64,000 bases of DNA from Siphonodentalium dalli (GCA_032622095.1 CP136065.1:212580151-212644150), one strand, 5' to 3'. Positions 35,465 to 48,894 are shown, counted from the first letter of the stretch. Numbers and translations are program-made. The notes: generated by a model not told the origin, from the sequence alone.

Positions 35465-36431
35465 GGGTGCATTTACATTGCTATAGAAATGTACACAGAT
35501 CTACACGCAGACAGTGTAAACGGGTTGATATAGAAATGCACACAGAAAGAAAACGGTATTAGTTAATGTGAGCAAAAATCGTGACCGCTACACGTCACGG
35601 TCAACGCCCATATATTGCGACAGGCAAATCAGTTTTGATTAATTGTTACTCGGGCTTGGCGAATGTTTTCGTTGTCATTTCAACCCGTGTATTTCGAATA
35701 TTGAACACGGATAGGGACGTGGCAACTTGTTCAACGGTTGGATATTTCATACCTGACACAACATTAGTTGTAATTTCCAAACCAACAATAGATTTAAAAT
35801 GATCTTGTAGTTTGATTTTCAAACATTTTATTTGGGGGGGGGGGGGTATTGTTTTCGGACCAATATTTGCATAATTTCCTACTTTTTATATCAAAATTTT
35901 GGACTGGAATGGCCATCAGCTGGAAATTTTCCAACCTTATCATAGGGGCGGATGTAATGTTGGAAATGTCCAACACTTGGAAAGATTGTGTCCTGGTCCC
36001 TCCCCGTGGCCAGTCATCATCATCATATTTATTGTCTAACAGCTATATATAAAAACTGCATGTAATTTAAGAAAACAATATTGTCCTACATTGGTTAACA
36101 TTGTCATTGGAATTGTCATCAGTTGAAAATTTTACTACATTTGGTCAAATAAAGGGTGTTGCATGATTTTCATTCTTTCTTCGAACCATTATCAAGTGGT
36201 ATAAGGATACACTTTAAATACATGCGGCACATACCAAATCGCTGTTACCTGCTGATAGTTGATACATTTTTATGTCTGGCCTAAACTGACACGACTCGCA
36301 GTGAATTGTCAATTACCAGAGTACTGATCAGCGCGCGTTCACTATTAGTAATCATGTTGTGATCACAGTAATGCGCGACACGTGACTTCGTACAGATCTG
36401 TATACATTTCTATAGCAATGTAAATGCACCC
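35465..36431. mobile_element. Non-autonomous Harbinger deletion derivative (967 bp)
   Basis: The ends GGGTGCATTTACATTGCTAT and its complement match the autonomous copy, and a perfect TTA duplication flanks it (35462-35464 and 36432-36434). The left about 755 bp follow 27317-28150 of the large element; the right about 205 bp follow 32428-32635. The join near 36220 removes about 4.3 kb, including the partner gene and all of the transposase except roughly its first 14 codons. A (TCA)n insertion near 36015 is private to this copy. It would need a transposase supplied in trans, and a matching intact one lies 3 kb away. Confidence 0.92.
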
Positions 36432-36434
36432 TTA

Positions 36435-36980
36435 GTCTGTCTTCACGTGTCAAAGCAATGAAATAATTGAAACATGGGTAATTATAAACATGGGTAATTA
36501 TAAATATACAGAGTTGGTAGTGAGAATGTCGGCCGAGTCAGAACAATGTTGCGAAATCTGTGGTTGGTTTAAACAATACTTATTCCTTCTCGAACACTAT
36601 TCTAACAAGAATATTTTAACACAATAATATGAAGAAAACATGGTGTAGGAGAAAATAGGGAAGAGGCTTTGTGACAACGTATTGGCTGGTGTCACACATA
36701 TCACAGTAGCGGTGTCATAATAGGTGTGATGCCTTACTGTTGTGCAATTTAGTGATAAATGACCGTCATTTCACCCAAAAGTGATATATAGTATAGGGAA
36801 ATGTACTGTTACAGCAAAAATAGTATGTGTTTCAGTAAAGAGTAAACGTTAGCCCATTATCTGTAAAATTACCATTGGTGGTGTTGCTTTTTAGATAGTA
36901 ATCATACCGAATCGCATAAAACCAGCCCAAATATAATGACAGGTGTCAATTGGGATACACTATAAAGTATAAGCCGATAC
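36435..36980. other. Gene-free stretch
   Basis: No gene or element was recognised between the Harbinger derivative and the 180-bp tandem duplication. Confidence 0.35.
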
Positions 36981-36984
36981 CAAT

Positions 36985-37400
36985 GTCGACCCCAAATAGA
37001 AGTTGTAAGCGGGGTGTTATTTCGCTTTTTCTCCATTGTTTCTCAATGGATATGAATGAAATTTTGAATGTATGTCCGTGTTAGGATATGGAATACATAA
37101 ACGTTTTGAATTTTTAAAAAATTCACAAATTTGTTTATTATATTCAACGTTTTCGTTCTGAAGCACACTATACAGTGTAAGCGATCATCTCCAATTAAAA
37201 GGTGTAAGCGGGCGTGAAGTCATATTCTCTCCTTAGTTTCTAAACGGATATGACTGAATACTGGAATTATTGTCCTTACTGGGATATGGAATACATAAAC
37301 ATCACAAACATATCACATATTTGTTGGATGTTATTTCATTCAACTTTTTCGTTCTGAAACAAGGCCTGTTCCAATTAAAAGGTGTAAACGGATTTTGTGC
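36985..37400 (+). repeat. About 180-bp tandem duplication, 2+ units
   Basis: The words AGTRTAAGCGAT, CAATTAAAAGGTGTAA(G/A)CGG, TTAGGATATGGAATACATAAAC (one variant) and TTTTTCGTTCTGAA recur at about 180-bp spacing. It is non-coding. Confidence 0.65.
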
Positions 37401-38396
37401 GTTTGGTATGACATGTATTTCACTTTATTATTTGTTCTCAAATACTGTATTTGTATATGGTTTAATGAGAATAAACATATTTGAAAAAGATGATTAACGG
37501 GAACTAATTGGCGATGCTAGACTACAGTGGCGGGCGTCTTTATTGTAATCTAAAAGCTGTTTAGTTCACTACTTTGCCGAATTAGTCCATTGTCACTCAG
37601 AATGTTACCCAAACGTAACAATTCCCAATATCATATATAACTAAGCTCATACACTTACAGTCCGTGTTAATTTATAAAAATCCAATGCAGGTTTATCTCA
37701 GTTTCTCAATTGACCCCAACAAACTCACCAACAGACAAAGTAAACTTTTATGTGACCATGACCAAGCGCGTCTGTTGAGAATAGATCAACAACCCCCGAG
37801 ACGTAATGGGTTGATGTGTCCAGACAGAATCATTGTGCTAGTAGAGCAGCGAGATACATGCTTAACAATCCATTGTCTGCTTATAATAAAATATCTCCCC
37901 AGACTAGGGAAGCATGATTGTAACAGCACATAAAGTGAATCGGAAGGAAGAGGAGTGGTAAATATATCAGGGTGATGATATAGAAAATAATGATCATTAT
38001 GACATTGACATACATGATAATCACGACAACAAAACAAATAAGGGAAAACAATTATAGCATGGCGTTCTTCGCGAGAGATTGAAAGTCAGGGTCGTTTAGC
38101 AGTTTAGATTTAGCCACTTCTTTACTAAATTAACCCTCCGATTAGTTATAATCGTATACATTGAAATGGTTTATTATTCAACTGGTAGGATGTTTATGAA
38201 TTATAAACAGACGACATATATAACACAAGTGTAGCAGGATCGAATCCTATACATTGGTGGGAATGTTCAGATAATAAGTTCAAACAAATATTAATCTATT
38301 TTACATCACAAGCAAATTTATTGCAGCGATTAAGCCTTCGATCCCTAAATGATTATATTTATAAAGTTATATATATATAGAGAATACCTACGAGTT
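37401..38396. other. Gene-free stretch
   Basis: No supported gene was found. A tRNA-like fragment may lie at about 38165-38262 (see findings). A frame of 89 codons at 37664-37933 has no known motif. Confidence 0.35.
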
Positions 38397-38539
38397 TTGG
38401 TTGAATATCCGAATTATCTCATGAGTGGGTGCAAGGAAGTACAGAATTTCCACGAGCGGCTGCAAGCCACGAGTGGAAATTCTGTACTTCCTTGCACCCA
38501 CGAATGAGATAATCCGGGTATTCAACCAAAACCCGTAGG
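38397..38539. repeat. 143-bp hairpin palindrome
   Basis: The left arm runs from CCTACGAGTTTTGGTTGAAT to CAGAATTTCCACGAG. The right arm is its complement from CGAGTGGAAATTCTG to ACCAAAACCCGTAGG, with few mismatches and a loop of about 12 bases (GGCTGCAAGC). It is non-coding. It is probably the core of a MITE whose outer ends are unclear. Confidence 0.8.
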
Positions 38540-38939
38540 TTTTCTTTTTATTATATGCGCTATAAACCGCACCAAAACTGCTAATTTTGTCCTACAGTTC
38601 ACTTCAAATTGTTAGAAAGCTTCGACATTTGCATTTTGTTTACATTCCATCAATTGATTTGCTCACCACCGAATGACAAATATCGAGCATAGCCGCCATA
38701 AGAAATAGTCCCCATTGTTTTATTCTGAAATGATGCGAGAAAATTAATGTATACATAATTTAGTGATAAGAATATATTAAAACAAATGAGTTAACATTAT
38801 AACAATTAAATAACAGTTTATGAACCGTGAAAATCAATAATTAAAACAATAGTCCGGCTGTTATTGATACGCTTTGAAACTTAATGTGATTCGCCGCTAT
38901 AAACCGGAAGTAATCTCCGAAAAAGTAATACTATTGTGT

Positions 38940-39002
38940 TATCCATCGAGTCGGTCAGTGTTATCCATCGAGTCGGTCAGTGTTATCCATCGAGTCGGTC
39001 CA
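38940..39002 (+). repeat. 22-bp tandem repeat, 3 units
   Basis: GTGTTATCCATCGAGTCGGT is repeated three times at 22-bp spacing with no divergence visible. Confidence 0.85.
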
Positions 39003-40586
39003 GGCGATGGATATAACGCTCTACGCCACGGCAATTTCCCACTATTTAATGGGGAAGCATATAATAAATATTATATATTACATCCAGCACAATTTAATAT
39101 TAAATAGATTAGCACTCGCCAATCGTACCAAACATTCATAAAATTTTGACATTCTTTTAACACGAATTTCCTCTCAGCCGAGAAAATACCTCGATCTAGA
39201 CTGATAGGTCATCTCCGGTTTAAAGCTCCGAGTTTAAACCTGGTTTAAACCTACATTGGCGGTCCAGCCAAACCCGGTCTAAGGGAGCGTTTTTGTCGCT
39301 CAGTTGCCAGTTAATTGACAATCGATTCGGTGATATGGTTATGCAATCAAACTACCCTCTTACCAGTCGGACCAAAAGATAGGCCGATATAATGGTTATT
39401 GACAAGTCATAAATTATCGTGACCGCGTGCACGGTCAATGGATTTATTCATTGAGAAACAAGTATCGCTCATTGACTATTAATCCGATCTCATTTTGTGT
39501 TTAAATCAATGTAACAAAGGGCATGTGTCTCAACACGAGTTTCACGCTCTGTTCATCACTTTGTTTGTGATAGATTTCTGCAAGATGCTTCACCCGCAAA
39601 TACAAAATTTTGTGTATTTACATCTATATCTGTATATATTAAAGTGTATAGGAGCTGTCTATATCCGTTTGTCTTTTCGCCACTGTTCTCCAATACCCCA
39701 GGACCGATTTGAATTAAATTAGGTGTGGTGATTCGTGTGGTATAACGGCGTTAGGTTTTAAACATTTTGATTTAAAAATTAAAAAAATGAAATTAAAAAA
39801 AAAATTAAAAACATGTGTTAAATTGAGTAAGGAGTTGAATCTAAAAAGAAATTTAAAATTTAAATTAACATTTGTTTGTTTTGAATTTAATTATATATTT
39901 TTTTAATTAAAATTTTCAAATGATCAAAATGTGCGCAAAGCCCCTCTGGCGCTGAATAAAGTCTCCATAATCGAGTCAATCCTGGACCAAGAGGCCAGTC
40001 AAGTAAAGGCAATTTGCTTATGAGTGCACACAATAAGCGGCATCTGAACTGTTGGAAGTGGGCAACCATGCAGAGGGACAGCTTTTAATAAAGAAATATA
40101 TTACATGCATTTATATTTTTTCAATGTCATAAATCAAAAAAGTTCCCAGGTTTTGAACTGGTAGAATATTATGGGAATTTATGGTCGTAGCCAGAGTAGA
40201 GCTTTATGGCATGATCTACATAAAAATAAGTTATCAAATTTGACTCATATAGCAATATAAGTTTAGGATTGCAAACTGTGTATAGCATATCTGGTCATGC
40301 AGTAGCATCGTTTTAGTGTCAAAATTAAAACTTTGAACCCTTCAAATGAATTCGTAGAAAACACCAGTATTTGTGATTGCCACACATCAAACAAAAAACC
40401 ACAAGATAGTTGTGAAAATCATATATTTAGGAACATGTCCATATCTGAGCAATGAGCGAATGAATCAACTGTGGCATGATAACACCAGTCGATAGTCGCC
40501 ACTTAGACACGCCCTCACTAGAGATTATTAACAGCTCCACCCTTTGACTGATTGTTTGACAATTCTAAACAGCGATGAAGAAAATG
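39003..40586. other. Mostly unassigned, with GGTTTAAACC words
   Basis: Around 39205-39290 the words GGTCATCTCCGGTTTAAAG and ACCTGGTTTAAACC resemble the termini of the MITE at 40587-40917. An AAATTAAA-rich tract occupies 39770-39910. No gene was seen. Confidence 0.4.
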
Positions 40587-40917
40587 CGGATTCGTCATCT
40601 CAAGTGTAGCCTCGATAAAGCTGGTTTAGCTGGACCGCCGAATTAGATAGTTTAGTTGCCGGTTTAAGCTTCTAAAACGCAAAAACAATATTGAAATTGA
40701 CAAAAACTTATCCACATACGCTTTATATGTATGACTGTTTCTCGCTTATAAATTTCCAATCAAAATATGACAGCTGTCGTAATTATTGATTTTCGAAATC
40801 AATAAAACGAGGCGGTCCGCATTAGGAAAGTACGTTTAATTATCTCGACAATACTGAGACACTACTGCTAAACCACTGGTCTGGCTGGACCAGGTTTAAA
40901 CCAGAGATGACGAATGC
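40587..40917. mobile_element. MITE with GGATTCGTCATCTC ends
   Basis: The left end GCGGATTCGTCATCTCA and the right end GAGATGACGAATGCG are inverted. The subterminal AGCTGGTTTAGCTGGACC pairs with GGTCTGGCTGGACCAGG. A further reversed terminus (ACCTGAGATGACGAATCCGG) lies at about 41250-41270. It is non-coding. Confidence 0.65.
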
Positions 40918-41270
40918 GTCACTTAGACCTGCGGTAATAATACGTTTATTCTCTTATCAAATAGATATTGAGATACAATTAGAAGATATATACAAAAGAT
41001 TGAGAATGTTGCAGCATATGCACAATATATACACGAACTTCCCTCATCGTCATCATTATCAACATCATGGCAGTCGTCATCAGTATCACCGTCTTCGTTG
41101 TCATCACGTTAACGTCTTCGTCTACTCGTCGTCACAATCGCCAGTACCATTTTCATCGTTATATTCAACAACAACGGTCGCGGGTTTAAACCACGGATTT
41201 TGCTGACTCACGGTGGTTTAAACCTAGAGGTTTACGTAGACCAGGTTTAACCTGAGATGACGAATCCGGC

Positions 41271-41890
41271 CATTACCCCCGGAAGGCACTAGTCATTATA
41301 TATCTCAAAACATATCACCATGTAAATAAGTTTACGCCACCATCTTGATCACATGTGTGTTATTATATTGTAATCGGGAGAGGGGCTGTGGAAACGGCCT
41401 ATGTTGGACTTATTATCTGAACATTTCCTGAGGGAACTACTTGTCAATGAGTATTTAGTATAGAAAGGGTAAACAAAGCCATAAATCTACATTTTATGAA
41501 ATGGTTCTTATAATTATGATATCAATTAATGAATCGCGACCCTATTAGACCACGATCTGCGCCATGTTTTGGTTGCGTAGATTCAACGAAAATCCCGACA
41601 ATCCCGAGTTATCACCGAAATAAGTTTAGAACATTTTAATTTGAACATGCTACCGATAAAGTTTAACTTTAAAATTTGAAGAGTAACTTTCTGACACTTC
41701 AATAAGTCTTTCCAATGGATATACAATGAATAATCCATGCATTAATTATCATCCAGAAATAGAAGGCGTCAACAGCTTCTATAGTTACTAGATATTAATT
41801 TGATGCCTTGACGTTATAAAGAATCTTCAAATAATCTTCAATACACCGCGATGCTTGAACAAAGAAAATCAGAATATTGATTTGATTGCT
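41271..41890. other. Downstream of the lectin-like gene, nothing recognised
   Basis: This flanks the terminal lectin exon on its 3' side and probably includes its 3' untranslated region. No clear minus-strand AATAAA was seen close to the stop. Confidence 0.35.
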
Positions 41891-41896
41891 GCATGA

Positions 41897-42117
41897 TCAG
41901 AACATGTGACCAATCTGACAAATGAAATTGTAGGTATCGCTCTCATCGCGATCTGTGTATTTGTATCCAAAATACATGTCCATACACATGACGTATTGGC
42001 CGGGGTTATCTATGCCAGGATTAGGAGAGAGGTAAGCAATCGGTTTTCCATCCCAGTGCACATAATCCCCTGCAACTGCCGAGTTATTCCTCCTTCTCCC
42101 GTCGATCCACATTTGTT
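41897..42117 (-). CDS. C-type lectin-like domain gene, last exon
   Basis: The exon begins after the acceptor TTCTTATTTCAG and ends in TGA (41897-41899). Its first two bases complete a Glu codon with the last base of the exon at 50511-50702 (phase-1 intron). It encodes the second half of a C-type lectin-like fold. QMWIDGRR corresponds to the WIGL region, GDYVHWDGKPIAYLSPNPG to the long-loop segment, and the cysteines in QYVMCMDM and FICQI to the third and fourth conserved cysteines. The classical WND motif is not seen and the EPN/QPD sugar-selectivity motif is absent (SPNPG instead), so calcium-dependent sugar binding is uncertain. The protein is probably secreted or extracellular by family, but the signal-peptide exon was not found. 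Confidence 0.8.
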
Positions 42118-42404
42118 CTGAAATAAGAACAAGTACTTCATGTATTGTAGAAACCTCGCTGCTCTCTTTCCAATCGAGAAATGTTAATGCAACACGGAGA
42201 TTTGCGATGCAAAATACAACCTAATAATATTTGCTTTGAATTTGTTCCGGTATCGAAATAGGTCGATATATATCTTAACTGTATACCTTTATATGAGCAT
42301 TATATGTCACAGAAAGAAATCAAACGAGAGGCCGACCACGGTCGCCGGATGTTTAGCCCATTCATTCAACCATACCGACTACAGCATTCGAAATCATCAA
42401 TCTA

Positions 42405-44998
42405 CACTGTTAGAAAAAAAGCCCGTCGCTTTAACGGTGTCATACCACGCAACATCGGTGCAAACCTTGGACCGTTAAACATACGGTCAGGCTGTAGCAT
42501 GTTCCACGGTACAAAACCGTTTAAGTTACTGGCAGACTGTAACCAGTAACTGTCGACCATTGTATTTTTTACGTTTCAACACCGTTTAATTAAAATCAAG
42601 ACCGTAACTAATAAAGGTCAGACCAATGGTATTTTTCCCGGGTCAACACAAAGTTTTATTCTTAATTTGCTAATTCACCGCAGAATTAGACAAGTTCCCA
42701 TTGTAACAATATGATTTCCCGGTAGGCATTACGATTCATATGTTTTAGTATGGTCGAAAATAGTATTATTCGTAACAGAAAAATACATCTTAGTTCTTCT
42801 ATTACGATCATAGTTTTGATGAAACATAAATCCTCAATGCATAAAGTGATAGAAAATACGTATGTAACTATGCAGTTTGCAGAGGATCAAACGTGTTATC
42901 TGCCTCGTGGAATTTAATCCGGATAAGTCTGCGCACGCGTAATGTTTTCACCTTTCACTGACTACTGTATAAATATGGCTGTAGATAAAAAAAAACGATA
43001 TTAGTAATAGCTGATAAGCCAATCCATCACAATTCAGTTACGAGCAATACTAATTTCGACCACTCTAAAACATGAATCGGCATGCCCTTTTAAGACATAA
43101 ACGAACACAGCTACATGTATCACAGTTAAATCTCAAATTTATGTACATGTAAAAGTAAATTATCTTAAAGGCATACTTTTTGGTAACATGTAAGGCGTGA
43201 AATTGTCCAGTCACTAGTAAACACAGTGTGTTTTTGTTTTAACAGGTGAACCCGTACATCATGACAATACAGTACCAGTCAGAAGAAGTGGTATATTGAG
43301 CCGCGCCTTTATTGCGACATTGACCGCGCTTAATTTCGAAAAAAAATGCGCGATTATAGCGCAATACCAAAAGTCCGTCGTGCTTATTATTGCGATATTG
43401 AACGCAAAATATTGCGATACTAAGCGTGCTAAATTTCATACGGACCCGATAGTGTTATATTTATATTATATAAATACTGTGCATATAGTGTACATATAGT
43501 GTACATATAGCATTTACAACTATAGTTATACACAAATCTAAAACATTGTCTCTATTTATGCAATAAACAATATAGAAGAAGCAATAATTTGATTTGAATG
43601 TCACAATTTTGAGCGCAAGATTTCGCAATATTAAGCGCGAAATATTGCGATATTAAGTGCAAGATATTGCAATAATATCACAAGCGGCGCGCTGATAAGC
43701 GTTTCCACTTGCAATATTATTGCGCTATCACGCGCGAAAATAGCGCGTTTAATATACCACTTCTTTTGACTGGTACTGTATATCAATAACAGCTAGTTGG
43801 GATTAAAACCTTCAAGACAACAGCAGATCCCGTAACAACTGTGCGCGATGACTTGGCGACAATGTTCTCATATAGATAGTCGCACAATTTTCGATGAAAT
43901 TTGACAGCATTATGCACCAAACTGTGTACACTGGTATCACGACACTTAGTTTCCATATCAGTGAGTCAGCCAAAGATAGTTTGATAAGAACATCCAACCA
44001 ATAGTGCACTCCCGGTCCGTAAATTGTCGTAATAACTTGGCGATAACATGGCGAATGACCAGAATGTCTCATATCCACACGTTTCAATGAAAATGAATTG
44101 GTCCGTGTAATTGTAAAGTTGTACTTGTAAGTTGGAATTGTTGTTGTTGACATTGAAGCTCTTGTGAATTACTCTGGTGCGTACATTATATCCTCTCGTG
44201 TAAATGTACATGTGTGTGCTTTGAAACAATCAGAACACTGTCAACTGGATCGAACAGTTCAAGTTAAAAACAACACTGTCAACATTCTAATAGCTGCTGT
44301 TGTTGATATTATTGTCACCAGAGGTTGACATCGAAGCTCTTGTTAATTCTACCTGTATCCGCTTGTGTCAGTAAAAGTGTCAATGTTTTGGTAGTCACAG
44401 CTCTGTCAATTTCAACATGAGCAATGAGACGAATGAAGACAGGTCATAGCGACAGCTCGAAGAGGCAGCTCGAAGGCAGCTCGAAGACAACTAAGTCGAT
44501 TTTCGCAGATTAAGAACTTGTCCGTTCACATAGGAACCGAAGTCAGACAGTTTTAACATAAGTCGACACCTGTAAAGCTTACATTTTCCCAGAAAAAACA
44601 ATTGCGTTTTCAGCGCGGCAAGACAGAGAAATTAATTCGTGAGTGATAAATTCGCCTCACGAAAACAACGTAATTTAATTACGGACGCAAGACAGGGCGG
44701 AATGAATATACCGGATCATTGCACTGAATACAAACAATTAATAATAAATATTATATATCAGCAGAATCAGATTCAGTCATACTGTATGGAGTCACTGTCG
44801 TATATAATTTCGTTGCCGATAAATATATTGTTGAATTTTGACGGCATGAACTTGGAAACGAACACATTTTTAACTTTGACCATTTTCAGGGGGCATAAAA
44901 CAACGGTAATTTACCGTATAACTGATGAAATGGTATGGGAACGTGGGATTATGACGGTACGACATTGTCAAACCGACGGTATTATTTTTTCAACATCT
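42405..44998. mobile_element. 2.6-kb CACTGTTAGAAA element, copy 1
   Basis: It begins CACTGTTAGAAAAAAAGCCC after TA (42403-42404). Its right end is decayed (about 44998). The sequence is collinear, in inverted orientation, with 53453-56107 over essentially the whole length. Terminal regions are rich in ACCGT/ACGGT words. It contains the nested MITE 43270-43778 and a GPCR-like segment (about 43925-44040). There is no transposase, so it is non-autonomous. It lies inside the 8.4-kb intron of the lectin-like gene, about 290 bp from the last exon. Confidence 0.75.
43270..43778. mobile_element. Nested Tc1-like MITE, copy 1 (509 bp)
   Basis: The ends CAGTACCAGTCAGAAGAAGTG and CACTTCTTTTGACTGGTACTG are inverted, flanked by TA on both sides. 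TACAGTACCAGTC is a terminus known from Tc1/mariner-type MITEs. The interior consists of ATTGCGATATTGAGCGC-type words in both orientations. The same MITE sits at the same place in copy 2 of the host element. Confidence 0.85.
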
Positions 44999-44999
44999 T

Positions 45000-47900
45000 T
45001 CAATCAAGCATGTAATGTACTGTGTAAAATATGTAATATACTGTGTTAGACTGCACTTTAGTTTCCAACCTATTGAACAAACCACTGTGATTGAATCTGC
45101 GGAAGAAATGGAGATCCACCGCAAAGAAAGGGGGGTATTGGATAGGGGAACTTCAGACCCTATGGCCAATGGGTATTAACCAATCAGCGGGTTTGGGGAC
45201 ACCAGAAACCCCCGTGTTTTACCATTGGTCTACAACAGACACAAGGTAGAGGTTGTTAGTATTTTCAAAGATGCGTTCAGGTCATTCGCCGAGAAGCACG
45301 GGCAATAATTGCATATAAGAAAAATCCTAGTCTTCGGAAAAAGTTAGTTCATTCAACGCTTCCTCAAATATCGGCTGATTACCGACTATGCGCCTCTAAA
45401 ATTAGTTAATCTGTTCAACGCGGGACCATTAACGCATAACAAAAAGCCAGTCGGTTCATCCAAACACATTAATTTGTATCTCGATAAACAATATATTGGA
45501 CATTAATCCAATACACATCGGAATATTCCGACATCAAAACAAAATCAAAATCTTGATGCGAAACTCCAGATCAAAGTTATAAAAGATTTTCCCTGTGCCT
45601 ATGCGTCATTTGTTATAAAAAAAAAACCCACCCAGCCAGGGGGATACCACCAGAGCGGGTGAACATGGCGTGTGGACCATTTTCAAGAACGTAAATATGT
45701 CAATAAGTGGCGCTGCTTGAGTCAGGAATAGGGAGGGGAGGGTGACCAAAACTTATATAAATATGTGTATTGCCAATTTCCACCAAAGTGATACACGCTA
45801 TTCTCCAATAATACGAGGAACCAAATTATGTGGATTAAAGACGCTACATTTGGTGCCTATATTTGCACATGTATGTTTGTCTGTTCTATATAACTTAAAA
45901 TGACGGGGGACCATCTAGATGGCACCCAAAGTTGTCTAACGGTGGTAACTTTTACGAGGAAGATAATGGTGCAGGCTAATATTTTCTAAAGTGACGCTGT
46001 TGGTGTCAATGGCAGAAAAGGGGAGGGGCAGCAAAAAATATGAAATATTTCTATCGCGGATTTCCACCAAATTTATACATAATCATTTCTATGATATGGC
46101 TCCATTCGAGCTAGGGTGCACGTAGCGGGAAAGGGGGCACAAACATTGGTAAAACTCATTTTTAGCGTCGATTGCCACCAAATTTATACATATTCTTCTC
46201 CATGATACTAGATCTAATCGTGAGATTTAAAGACGCCAAATTGGTACCGTTTGCTGAGAGATGGGGGCACTTAATTTGATAATAATTTGCTTAGTTGTCG
46301 ATTACCACCAAACTTATACATAATCACCTTCATATTATCAGAAATATAATGGACGTGGTTTAAATATGTCAAAAGTGTCACCGCTCGAGTTATGAATGGG
46401 AAGGGTGGGGCACCAAAGCTGATACAGTTATGTTTAGCACATTGACTGTTCGGTTTAAAAATGATAACGTCTGAAGTACGCACATGCAATTGTAAATAAA
46501 TAAATACTTCTTTATTGGTGGGACAAATTGATCGCGATAAACAAAAATGGTAATCACTCCGACAAGGTGAGCCAATGCTTATAATCCATGTATAAGAATG
46601 ACGTTTTGTGATGCCATTTGAAAATACAATGTATGAGAATACGTGCAGAACTCTGAGCAAAAGTATTCTCTATTCGCACCAAAATAATGTCAACAGCAGA
46701 GGGCTTCACATCACTTTGACCTGAGCAATGCCGGGTGACCCTGCTAGTAATAAATAAAAACGCAGCACTCTTGTTGGAATTTATCGGCCGAATGGGCTTT
46801 TTCCGTCAATCTTTGAAACATGCACATTGGAACTGTAACATCGATTACTCTAGTCCAGTGCATTTACGGGTTTTACATGAATCTGGAACGAATTGCACCA
46901 CAATGTTCTTTCCAAATATAAGTATACTAACCCATTTTAAATATCATATTAAAATATTATTGAATCACGAAAAGGGAAATTGGTGAATGTTGAGAAATAT
47001 ATTTGCAAAATTCTCATTGAATACTCAAGTTATGGCTTTTTCGATGATGTTCATAAAAAATCAATTTTACAAGTCCTTCCATTTTTATACCCATTTTTAA
47101 AATAGATTTTACTATCCTGGTTACAGAACAGAAAATCGAAACCTTTCCCATATTTTGTTGTCGTGTTCATAGTATGCACGGGCGTACTCAGCAAGGATTC
47201 GATGGGTTCGTACGAACCGCCCTGGAAACAGCGGCCAGATTCTTTATCTGAAGTTTAAGCCGGGTTTAAAAATGGACAAGGAGAGTTTTAGATGTTTAAT
47301 ACATTTTTGTATGTTAACTAATGATTTGATAATGTTCTGCTAAAATGTTAATCGTAAACAATTAGAATAAACTATTAAAACCTATATAGCACGAGGGAGA
47401 TAAAAGTGGCAATGAATCAGGTTGATAATCAACTAATAACTTGGCTCCAATAAGGTTTGTGACATTGGTTTCTAAGACTGTGGCATTGGAAACTTTTGTA
47501 GGCTGGATTAAGCAGCAAAATTGTGCTTTGCTTCGGAATTATGGAGGTGCTCGCAGCGATAGTTTGTGCAGTACATCGATTGCTGTAATGCCGAGTGTGG
47601 TTCACACATATTCTCAAGTACCACGGTCGCAAACGGAGCTGTCACCACAACAAGGCCAATTGTTCTTCGTTTTTAAATCTCGGATTACATTGTTCAAACA
47701 TCGCCGTTGATGGTTGTTATATATCCGGTATCAGTCATAAACTCCCTCATCTGTTTGCACTTGAACGTATTATTAAATCAGGGAAGTTCAATTATTTCTA
47801 TGTTATGACAATTTAAAGTTAAACTTTTGTTAAGCAATTATTGTACATGTATACATATACATATATTTGACATGTTATACCTTTGCTTATATATCCAATT

Positions 47901-48890
47901 ATCCATCTACCTTATTGTTGACTGTATAGTTATGTATGTTTCTTGTCTGCTGATCATCACATGTCTGCTAAGCTTTTCCCAGGCAGTCCACATGGTTGTA
48001 CATGCTGGTAGGCCTACTGGTTGTATTATTTTGGCTCTTTTAGATTAACTCGCTGGCACTACATACGGTTTACATGTGGTGTTTCACATAATATGGCGTT
48101 TTGTATACACACATCAGGGTCACATATCTGGTTACAAGAACACAATTTAATGCAAAAGCAATCCTAAAATCCATGAACAGCAATAACTATGTACATTGCT
48201 ATTTTGTAAATGTTTCAACCAGAGGCGAGAATAAATCGTCGGACATGGAAATTATGTCTTAGTGTCAGTATATCCCAACAAACGAAAAGGGGGTTTAGGC
48301 TTGTTATGTCAAGGTTTGATAATATGTCAGGGCATAGTATATTGGGTCCAAACTCGCATCAAGGCTCCAGAAGAAGTCATGGCATAGCAGTTTCAGTCAG
48401 TTGTATAAATCAGAAATACAAAAGTGTCATTATCCAGAATATATCAATATAAACGTCCTTTTATGATATTATATTAAACAGTATTATCAACAGGTGTCAA
48501 TGTTATTGTGTTTAAATATTTAGTAAAATCTTGTTTCTTGCTACAAGATCAGATGGGATACATTATTCAGAGATAAAAATTGTTCATGTCGTTTTGATGA
48601 AGATGACATAGCTTGCGCATTCGATGTTTCTCAGCTTTTAAAAAAGAGCGTAGCACAAAAACTTTCCAACTTCAGTATTTATAACAAAATGCGCTGAAAA
48701 AAAAGCGAATATACTGTTAGAGACCAATTCAGATATAATTATAGGACGCAGGGAAATACATTCACATTGTATTTATTTGTGCAACGTGTTTGTACTAGGG
48801 AATGGATGCAAACAAAATATTCGGAAAACAATTAGTAAAAACGAGAATGGGGGGGGGGGGGGCGGTGTAGCGTAAAACAACTATTAAACA
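45000..48890. other. Intronic stretch, mostly unassigned
   Basis: This lies within the lectin-like gene's intron. Between about 45770 and 46340 the motif CCACCAAATTTATACATAATC recurs four times at irregular spacing, a degenerate repeat. The 129-codon frame at 46271-46660 (minus) and the frames at 47429-47816 have no recognisable domain and are not called. Confidence 0.35.
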
Positions 48891-48894
48891 CTGG

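Noticed and set aside
41041-41170. CATCATCATT-like His-rich frame
   Set aside because: It is a simple (TCA/CGT)n-like low-complexity tract, not a histidine-rich protein.
46271-46660. 129-codon minus-strand frame in the lectin intron
   Set aside because: It crosses the degenerate CCACCAAATTTATACATAATC repeat and lacks recognisable motifs.
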